From contig CM062383.1 in NCBI GenBank assembly GCA_031310005.1, positions 434,001 to 498,000 on the forward strand: 64,000 nt of DNA. Direction: 5' to 3'. Below, in pieces: positions 55,728-64,000 of this stretch. The number at the start of each line of letters is the position of its first letter. The stretch's first letter is position 1. The notes under the pieces were generated by a model that was not told where the DNA came from, made no database searches, and saw nothing but the letters and a program-made list of their open reading frames with translations. Source of the stretch: Dactylellina haptotyla (lineage: Eukaryota > Ascomycota > Orbiliomycetes > Orbiliales > Orbiliaceae). Position numbers and translations under genes: made by a program.

Positions 55728-57891
55728 TTAAGCACCAACCTCAACAGCCTTGGCGGTTTGCACGACGGCAGCGTTAACTTCAGCCTGCATAATCATATCG
55801 ATCCCCATCTTCTGGACATTATTCTTCGCGGCGATTCCCTCCATGATGAGGTCTGCCATGGCCTTCTCCTCGCGGTTGATCGTGGCGACGTCGCGTTTGA
55901 TGTTCAACTGCTCGTCGGTCCAGATGTTCTCCACGTCCTCCGGGTTGGGCACACCGACACCGACATGGCCACCCTTGGCAGCCCAGTCGCTGGTCCGTGG
56001 GATCTCAAGCGCCGTCCAGACCTCCTCGAGCGCTTCGAGGAGGTTATCTTGGAATTCGGCGGTGTGGCCGGGGGTAGGGGTGATTCTGAGTCGTTCCTGG
56101 CCGACAGGGACGGTGGGGTAATTGATCGCCTGCACGTAGATGCCGTGCACTTCGAGCAGGCGGTCGGATGCCTTCTTGGCCAGCTCGGCGTTTCCGACGA
56201 GTAAAGGCACGATGTGGCTGGGGTTGGGGATGACGGGGATGTCGCGGGAGTCGAGCTCGTCTTTCACCTGGCGGGTGTGGATCTGCTGCATGCGACGGTC
56301 ACCGGCGTAGTTCATTTGGTATTCGATGGCGGTTTTAGCACCAGCCATGACTGCGGGTGGGAGAGAGGTGGTGAAGATGAAACCCGGAGCGAGAGAGCGG
56401 ATGGCGTCAACAAGGAGGGAGGAACCAGCGATGTAGCCACCGACACAGCCGTACGCCTTGCCAAGAGTACCGGTGATGATGTCGACGCGGTCCATGATGG
56501 TTCCACGGGGACGGCCGGTGGCATGGGCTTCGTAATCGAGATGCTCGGCTACACCGGCGCCGGATGGACCGTACATGCCGACGGCGTGGACTTCGTCGAG
56601 GAAAGTGATGGCACCGTATTTGTCGGCCAGGTCACAAATTTCTTTGATGGGGCCAACAGAACCGCACATTGAGTAAACGCTCTCGAAGGCAATGATCTTT
56701 GGAACATCGGCTGGAAGGGAGGCCAGTTTGTTTTCGAGATCGACGAGGTCGTTGTGTTTGAAGACCATCTTCTTTGCACCAGAGTGACGGATACCCTGGA
56801 TCATGGAAGCATGGTTCATGGAGTCGGAGAGAATGACACAGTTGGGGAGCTTAGAGCCGAGAGTGGCGAGAGTAGCGTCGTTAGCGACGTAGCAGGAGGA
56901 GAAGACCAGAGCGGCCTGTTTGGAGTGGAGTTTGGCGAGAGTCTGCTCCAATCCGACGGCATGTTGGTTGTGGCCGGAGATGTTTCTGGTGCCGCCGGCG
57001 CCGGCACCGTATGTGTCGAGGGTCTTGTGCATGGTCTGAAGGACATGCTTGTTTCGGCCCATACCGAGCTGTATATATTAATCATATCGTTAGCATTCTC
57101 GTATTGTTTTTTCTAATATATAGATATATATTATAGGTATATACAACGTACGTAATCATTGCTGCACCAGACGGTAACTTTCTCCTCCTTCGTAGCCATG
57201 TGAGCCTTTGGGAACTCCTGCGCGAGACGGTTGATGTTGTTGAAGTATCGGTAAGACTTGTCCTTGTGCTTCTTGTCAAGTTCGTTATAGTAGAAACCCT
57301 CATAGTCGAACTTGGCCTTCTTGCTGTCGGTGGAGTTCTTGAAGGCAGCGAGTTTGTGTTCCGCACCGACAACCAAATCTTCGGCAGCTTTGGCGGCCTT
57401 CATGGCAGCAGCGCCGTGAGGGCAGATACCTGGTTGATTTGACATTAAATTAGCTGGGTCCTATTCTAACCTCGATCGAAAATATACGGCAATTGCAACT
57501 CACCCTTCGAGGTATCGAAAATACCAGCCTTGATGTGGACGTCCTCGAGGCTGCTGGCAATGGCCTCGGTCTTGCGAGAGTTCTGCAGGTTGACGGCCTT
57601 GGTAGGGACGATGTACCCCCGTCGCTGGGCAGCAGACGCAACGCCACCGACGTTGATGCCTCCAATCCGGCTGCTGACCGAGTGCATGCCGTTGCGAGCG
57701 GACTGGACGGCCAAGGCCTTGCCCATGACGGGGCATCGGCGGGCGAGGATTTGCAGGTTGGACATCTTGCCGCCAGCGATTCCGGGGGCGTGGATGGCGG
57801 ACGTCGAGGTGCTGAGAGCGCGGAGGGCCGAGGGGGAGGTCTTTTTGAGGAACGGGCAGACGGCCCGAGATTGTCGGAGGAGAGTCTCCAT
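55728..57891 (-). CDS. HEM1: 5-aminolevulinate synthase, mitochondrial
   Basis: Exons 57504-57891, 57152-57429 and 55728-57068 give 668 residues from METLL; an in-frame Met nine codons upstream (57918) is possible. The enzyme condenses glycine and succinyl-CoA to ALA with pyridoxal phosphate, the first step of haem synthesis, in the mitochondrial matrix. The N-terminus is a basic presequence. Cys-Pro haem regulatory motifs occur at [16 protein letters not shown] and GICPHGAA. The core has [40 protein letters not shown] and the PLP Lys in [14 protein letters not shown]. Intron 1 splits the Gly just before the third Cys-Pro motif; intron 2 lies after VWCSNDY. Haem is expected to restrain import or stability through the Cys-Pro motifs. 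Confidence 0.96.
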
Positions 57892-60104
57892 TTTGTTCGA
57901 ATTCCAATGGCTAAGCACGGGCTGTTTTTTTAAATAATTTTCTTACGAGATGCTCGATCGAGTATAGAAGGAAGGAAGATGGTGGTCTTTTTTTTCTCTA
58001 GTTTTTTCGGTTTTTCAGTTTCTCGGATACGGTTTTGGGAAGGTGTTGGAAACCGGAGCCAAACGATTCGCTGACCACTTTTGCCGCAGGAAGGGACGAA
58101 ATAGATAAATAAAGCAATAACAGAAAGGGCGAGGGGAGAGCAATTGGGGTTAAATAAGCCGTAGTAACAGCTATAATATAATCGGACGTTTGGAAGGGAG
58201 GAGCGGAGAGGTCGAGGGTTTAATAGTTTAATAGGAAAAGAAAGAAGATGGTGGCAGAAGGGCCAGCTGCTGAAACGCTACCCGCAAAGGTCAGGTCCGG
58301 ACCGTACGACTTCGCCGACCCCTGGTCCGTACATACATACTAAGGACCTACATGGCATTCTTTTGGAATTACTGCTTCGAACGATTACTCAGATGGGATG
58401 CAGAGGGCCTCGAACGGACCGAAGTTGAGGGCGTGTGAGATCAGGCATGCATATTCATCCCCCTTCGAGCTTTATCGTGTCTCGTCCGAACCGGCTCTGT
58501 GCGCACCCGATGCGAGGGGCTTCACAGCTCATCGAGGAAATGAATATTACTTAAGTATCTACCTGTCTTATTGGCTACTTCTTCGCCAATGCGCAGGATC
58601 GCCATATTGCCATACTGTCTGCGCTCCTCGAATGTGCTGCGACGGTCATCAGAACGCATTGCTAGTGCGATGCAGTCCAGCCGCGAAGATGCTTTTTGGC
58701 TTCATTCAGCCCGATCGTAAGATCACTCGACCGGGAACATAAGCACCTAACGAATTCCCATCCGGATGCACCATCTTGGCCATGCACCTCCCCCACAAAT
58801 GCCCAGTTTTCTAGCTGGGATTCTGCTTCCCTTTGCGCGCGAGCGGCCCAATCACAGCATGCTCAATTCCAATCGGTCCCGACGCTGGAGCTCTCCGGTG
58901 AGGTAATTTCCCTGCACGAGCACACAGGAAGAAGAAGCTGCACCAACAACCTCTCCACCCGAAATAGAAATAGAACCACCACGAAGGCTATCGAAGGCAA
59001 TTAAGCCACTACTGTAGCTATTCGGTTCGTATGGTCGTATCCCGAAGTGCGCAACCTATAGCGTTTCGAACCCCTTGGCGCCCCTCTCCGACCCGTTCCA
59101 CGGACGAACGACGTATGTCATTGAGAAAACTGTAAAATATCTCTGTAGCTACTCTCCTGAGAGGTTAGGGGCAAATACGTTGGCCTCTTCGGAGTCGACG
59201 GCTCCTGATACCTATTTCGTACTCTGGGCTCCCACTCACACCGAAGCACCAGATGCATACCCACAGCAACCTGCAGTCCTAAACGTTTCGAAATTTATTT
59301 TTTCTTTAATTTACTATACTGGTGAGAGAGAGAGAAAAAACTTGCGCACACAAGCTAAAAAGCTCCGAGCCGGGGTTTCCCTTCGGCTTTCGTCCCCTCT
59401 GACAAAGAAAGCCCCGGCTAACCATTGGCCCCCCTCGTGACCTTTAAGCTTTCCTCATCCATGCTCCCTCCGAACCACACCCTCAACAAATCGGTCGGCT
59501 CCTCGGCTCAAAGCTGGTCCTGCGAGTTGCATATGAAAGCCTAGTCCACTAAGCACAAACTACCTCTAACGGCCCATTGAAAACGGCAGATTGACAAAGA
59601 ACTGGGGAAATTGGTTGTAGACTTTAAACGGGTCCGTCTCAATTGCAACCGCACCAAGCTAGAATTATAATTAGCGGCAATGATTCATCGGCGTAGCCTA
59701 AATCACCATCGGTTTAAAAGTGTGGGGTAGCGCCGGTGTACACCGAGCAATATGCGAATATCCTATATAACTTATAACTTGCGTTTTCGCAAATTGTCTA
59801 TATATATAATAAGTACCATATTCTCATTATCAAATAGAATCCTTCGGACCAGCGGCAGTCTGCTGTTCTGATTGTTAAGCAGCCCGAGCTTCCGTGGGCC
59901 GTTTCGATGCACATATATCGCCATATATGGAAGCTCTGATATGATATTTGAATATATTCCCATAACCGGATATTTACCTCGAGTCAATATAATTGAGGTT
60001 GTATTATAATCCTCCAATTGATTGAAGCTCATAATTACATAACTCGTATATATAAAATTTAAATAAGTTTTAATATACCCATAATTAATAAATAAAAATA
60101 CAAA
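57892..60104. other. Intergenic, divergent promoter of ALA synthase and the hydratase
   Basis: About 2.2 kb. Short frames only. Close to the hydratase start (about 59940-60100) the sequence is very AT-rich. No RNA gene is recognised. Confidence 0.5.
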
Positions 60105-60947
60105 ATGGACCAAGAACCCGACGCAGTCCTCGTCACATCCACCCCCGACGGCATCACCACAATCACAATCAACCGCCCCAACCGCCGCAACGCCGTCGAC
60201 CCCGCCACCGCCCAAAAACTCTACACCGCAGTCCGCGCCTTCGAAGACGACACCTCCCAAAAAGTCCTAATCCTCAACGGCAACAATGGCACCTTCTGCG
60301 CCGGTTTCGACCTACACTCCCTCGCCACCTCCAAAACCGCAGAGGAATCGCAAGCCGGTAACGTCCCCGTCGTCGAAAACGCACGCACAATAGGCCCAAT
60401 GGGTCCCTCGCGCCTGCAGATTTCAAAACCAGTAATCAGCGCCGTATCGGGCTACGCTGTCGCCGGCGGGTTAGAATTAAGCCTGCTAGGCGACATGCGC
60501 GTCGCCGAAGAAGACGCCGTATTCGGCGTATTCTGCCGTAGATGGGGGGTACCCTTGATCGATGGCGGTACCGTGCGGTTACAGGCTATCGTGGGCCTAG
60601 GTCGCGCGATGGACATGATACTCACGGGACGGCCCGTGGGCGCGCAGGAGGCGCTGGCGATGGGCCTGGCGAATCGGGTGGTGCCTAAGGGGAAAGCGCT
60701 GGAGGAGGCCGAGTTGATCGCTCGCCAGCTGTTGACGTTCCCGCAGGAGTGTATGAACCTCGATCGGACGAGTGCGTATTATGCGTGTTATAATGCGAAG
60801 TCGTTCGATGATGCATTGAAGTATGAGTTTGATCATGGGGTCGAGGTTGTGGTCAAGGAGAGCATCAAAGGTGCGGCGAGGTTCAGCGGTGGTATGGGAC
60901 GGCATGGGGCTTTCCAGGCACCGGCGCCGGTTGAGGGGAAGCTCTAG
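60105..60947 (+). CDS. Enoyl-CoA hydratase/isomerase family protein
   Basis: Single exon, 280 residues. The crotonase fold signature is clear: TITINRPNRRNAVDPATAQK at the start, oxyanion-hole residues in NGTFCAGFDLHSL and AVSGYAVAGGLELSLLGDMR, where Glu of GGLEL is in the position of the first catalytic acid. The second catalytic Glu of true hydratases is replaced here by the region GVPLIDGGTVRL, as seen in many side-branch crotonases, so hydratase activity is uncertain. No C-terminal peroxisomal SKL-like signal (it ends APVEGKL) and no obvious mitochondrial presequence. Codon use is strongly GC-ending, unlike the AT-rich flanks. Confidence 0.9.
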   Translation: MDQEPDAVLVTSTPDGITTITINRPNRRNAVDPATAQKLYTAVRAFEDDTSQKVLILNGNNGTFCAGFDLHSLATSKTAEESQAGNVPVVENARTIGPMGPSRLQISKPVISAVSGYAVAGGLELSLLGDMRVAEEDAVFGVFCRRWGVPLIDGGTVRLQAIVGLGRAMDMILTGRPVGAQEALAMGLANRVVPKGKALEEAELIARQLLTFPQECMNLDRTSAYYACYNAKSFDDALKYEFDHGVEVVVKESIKGAARFSGGMGRHGAFQAPAPVEGKL

Positions 60948-61301
60948 ACCTTCGTGGATCGTAGATATATCTCCTCTCAGCCTTTCTGTATAACTTAATG
61001 AGCTTATGAATAGTATATATGGAGCGGAGAACCGTTTCAATATTGGAATTTAATAATAATAATGAAATAAATTTGCCTCGCAGTACACTTAAACTCCCAG
61101 AATATCAAAATGCTATGTTAACAATTCCTATTCAACAGCTTTTATCTTTCGCCCTTTCATCTACCCCGTTTATAACTTCGCCGAAACCAGCTTCCTCTTG
61201 CTCATATAATGCTACACCAAACGAATTAGCCTCCGTACTCAAACCGTACTCAAACAACTTCTATTTTTGATATAGAAAGAATAAACTTACTGGCAACTCC
61301 T
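60948..61301. other. Intergenic, 3' regions of convergent genes
   Basis: About 350 nt, AT-rich, between the hydratase stop and the citrate synthase stop. Nothing further is seen. Confidence 0.55.
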
Positions 61302-63064
61302 TCAACCCAACTTTACTATCCACGGCTCACCGTTATCCTCCCTACTCTCCAAGGGCACATAATCCCTCCTCTTCTCGCCGATATACAACTGTCTCGGCCT
61401 CGCAATCTTATTAGTCCCGCTATCGATCAACTGTTTCCAATGCGCGATCCACCCAGCCACTCGCGGAACAGCAAACAAAACCGGGAAGAAATCCAACGGG
61501 AATCCGAGCGCCTTATACACCAATCCGGACCAGTAATCCACGTTCGGATATAATTTCTTTTCTTGAAACCAGGCATCCGCGAGCGCGGCGTCCTTCAGCG
61601 CGATAGCGACCTCGATGAGGGGTTCCTTCGCCCCGATGATCTCGAAGACGGTATCGGCTACCTCGCGGATGATTTTACTCCTGGGGTCGGTGTTCTTGTA
61701 GATTCTGTGGCCGAAACCGAAGAGGAGGGCCTGCTCTTCACTCGATGAATGCTGGGACGGCGGCGACGCTGCCGATTCCCTGGAGCATGCGGATTACAGC
61801 TTCGTTTGCGCCGCCGTGGAGGGGACCGTAGAGCGCGCAGGCGGAGGCGGCGATGGCACTGTACGGGTCGACGAGGGAGGAACCGACGTGGGTCATTGTT
61901 GCGGTGGAGCAGTTCATTTCGTGCTATCAACTTGTTAGATAATTCTTCTAAATGATTAATTGATTAGTTGATTGCAGAGAACTCACATCAGCGTGCAAAA
62001 CGAAAAGGACGTCCAATGCCTTCGCCAGTCGCGGGTCAGGTCGATAAGAACTCGGCTCGTTCATATGGTCCATCATATACAGCATGTTTTCAGTGTACGT
62101 TAGGTCGGATCTCGGGAGAACTTCACCAGACTATATTAGCAACCTAAATTCTCTTTAGCTTCAAAAATCTTTAGTTGAAAAACTCACCAAACGGCCTGTT
62201 GATGCGTATTCTCATAGCATTGGCAGCTACAGTCGTCGCCTTGCCGAGAATCCTGACAATCTGCTTATTCATCGCCGATTTATCGTTGATATACAGATTC
62301 TGGCCTTGAAGAGCTGGGTTGGCTTCTGGAGCGAAGGCGGACATAGCGCTGAACGTCGAGGCGAAGATGGCCATCGGGTGGGCGTCGTATCTGTGGGCTT
62401 GCATCAGGCGGCACAAATCGTCCTATACCGCTCTCAATTAGTATATGCACTTTGGTAGATTCTGGGGTTGATTGTTGAAGCCTTACCGACAAGAAAGTGT
62501 GATGCATGATTTCCCATCTCCAACGCTCACTTTGCGATTTACTCGGCAAATCCCCATAGATCAATAGGTAGGCGGTTTCCAAAAAGTCGGACTTCTCGGC
62601 CAATTGTTCTACAATACGCCTGTTGTTAAAAATCCCATTTGGTTAATATCAGAAATTGGCTGGTGAAAAACATACCAATCGGATACCCCCGATGCATCAA
62701 GGTGCCCTTCTCTCCGTCGATATATGTGATCTTGCTGCTCAGCGCGGCAGTGTTCATAAATGCAGGATCGTACACCCGTAATCCGGCTGCAAAGTCGTCT
62801 TCATCTCGGGGTTCGAGGCGTCCTGGGGTGCCTTGAGGGCCTTGAAGGCGGTGGCGGGGATGCTGTTGTGGGTAATTGGGATATCGATCGTTCGGCCCGT
62901 TCGATTGTCGCGGACGGTGACGGACTCGCTGGGACTGGCAGACTGTTAACTACTCTGAAAATTATAATACAATGCAATAAAGGAATAAGAGGGAATATTG
63001 TTCTCACGTCGATTTTGTTACTGCCATCTCGGATAAGAAGTTCGGCGGATTCACCGCTCTGCGT
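61302..63064 (-). pseudogene. Type-II-like citrate synthase, decayed host gene
   Basis: Six exons are traceable: 63008-63064, 62676-62942, 62487-62608, 62188-62422, 61987-62120 and 61302-61923, with good splice sites. They encode citrate synthase throughout: [105 protein letters not shown] and LYPNVDYWSGLVYKALGF, so both His regions and the Asp are there. Two frame breaks occur: in exon 2 near 62800-62810 (net one base, between ASNP and [14 protein letters not shown]) and in exon 6 near 61735-61745, just before LLFGFGHR. No ATG opens the frame; the expected start codon before QSGESAELLIRDG is ACG at 63064-63062. The product would have joined oxaloacetate and an acyl-CoA. A functional 5' exon further upstream cannot be excluded. 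Confidence 0.75.
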
Positions 63065-64000
63065 AGCTACTACGAGCAAGGGGGTTGGGATCTGCTTGAA
63101 GCGTGTTGGAGATGACGTCAAACTGGAGATGGGCGGTCGCGCGACACGAACTCTGAACAGACGTCGACGAATGCGAATGATATGATAGCTGGTCTAGATG
63201 TGCTGAGGTTTAACAAACACCAAGGGGAAAAGGTCAAGAGAAAGTGAAGGCGGCGAAATACTCCGTCTTTAAGTTTGCGGCCGCTTATTCCGAGTACGGA
63301 ATGCTGAGGGAGGAAAGCCCGCCCCACGGGGTCATATTCTCACTCTCTCTTGGGCCGAGAATACGCGCTACGAGGTTCTCGGTCGCACAGATCTGGACGC
63401 AGCAACCCCAGCCTGGCAGAGCTGGATTTTGGTGGGTCTGATGACGGCAAGCTCGGTCACTTTCGCATGTGAAATTGGGCCGAACGGGGCAACCCCAGCT
63501 TTTGGCTCCGACCTGCATTCTTCCTGTTCGGCGAAACGGGATTGGCTGGCTGGGTTGCTGTTCTGCACTGTTCGTTTTGGTTGGCTGGTGCAGGTAAAAC
63601 ATCCTCGGCTGATGGGGACTCGCCTTCCTCTGGCATCGATCCGGCGGGATTAGTTGAAAGTTGTGATTACCACAGTCGGATACAAACCCAGGGACGAATC
63701 GGTGATGATTTGTTATCCCAGTTACGGAACACACGTGGGGTGCGTTTTAGCTTAGTTATTTCCAAATATAATAACTCTTCGGACGCACCGAACATTCGAC
63801 GGCGGGAGGCTATCTCTCACGAACAGCGGAACGTTAACCACGGGGCCGCTGGCTAGCTATAAAGGGCATGTGCGCACCCTCTCGATGATGCGTTATCCAT
63901 GTCCGTATCTGGCACGCATATGACGGCCCTTTGGTCCGAACTACTCGCTCAAAGGCACAACCGTCTACGGAATCACGAGTGACAGTCGGTGTAGTCGCGG
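63065..64000. other. Right-edge sequence, no supported gene
   Basis: About 935 nt upstream of the decayed citrate synthase, to the window end. Overlapping frames of up to 149 codons appear on both strands (63285-63734 minus, 63429-63653 plus) but show no motif or splice logic. It may hold the promoter, or a 5' exon, of the citrate synthase and of a gene beyond the edge. Confidence 0.45.

Noticed and set aside
62101-62190. Apparent third frame break in the citrate synthase at the exon 4-5 junction
   Set aside because: Using the AG at 62122-62121 as acceptor restores the frame and gives RPF-VLPRSDLTYTEN, as in the family.
63285-63734. 149-codon minus-strand frame near the right edge
   Set aside because: No motif, overlaps plus-strand frames, and lies upstream of the decayed citrate synthase without a splice link.

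Overview
The window is genomic DNA of a filamentous ascomycete (Pezizomycotina). The signs are many short spliceosomal introns (about 50-110 nt, GTRNGT donors, some with a clear CTGAC branch site), a CBM1-GH43 secreted enzyme, a Helo-like/ankyrin protein, DUF7726- and DUF8004-type fungal proteins, and a fungal ALA synthase carrying Cys-Pro haem motifs. The class cannot be fixed from the sequence; Orbiliomycetes or Leotiomycetes would both fit. I see no tRNA, rRNA, CRISPR array or complete transposon.

Layout. 1-1079: 3' part missing of a secreted Thr-rich protein (minus). 4607-7251: Helo-like N-domain + ankyrin + C-terminal membrane segment (plus). 7.5-34.1 kb: an accessory region dominated by eight paralogous F-box genes, all on the minus strand (F1-F8; six of them, F3-F8, stand side by side from 21.7 to 34.1 kb). 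They are interspersed with a CBM1-GH43 glycosidase, a secreted amidase, a Upf1-like SF1 helicase that stops before motif V, and a small gene broken by an in-frame stop. 34.5-64 kb is more ordinary: a Lys/Ala/Pro-rich DUF7726 protein, a secreted 5'-nucleotidase-like phosphoesterase, two more distant F-box genes (F9 minus, F10 plus, divergent), a DUF8004 protein, a 10-exon aldo-keto reductase, 5-aminolevulinate synthase, an enoyl-CoA hydratase and a decayed type-II citrate synthase.

The most notable system is the F-box array. The copies share an N-terminal F-box with a near-invariant D-DDLLALRMT core, an RRVF..P.S..NL.KIS block, an LPN-RTI block, a YP-L-PG-RLP block, a WL-AIG-SL block, a DW..LL-LK block and a C-terminal FW....LW box. 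Three neighbouring copies (F3, F4, F5) have an additional last intron just after the FW/LW box, and in F3 and F4 the last exon encodes a very acidic tail. One copy (F8) is frameshifted. This is birth-and-death evolution of presumed SCF ubiquitin-ligase substrate receptors. It lies in a region that also holds an NLR-like protein without a NACHT domain and a degenerate helicase, so a self/non-self or anti-element role is a reasonable but unproven hypothesis.

Multi-exon genes are given as one span each, with exon coordinates in the evidence. Exon boundaries were derived by hand from splice signals and reading-frame continuity.
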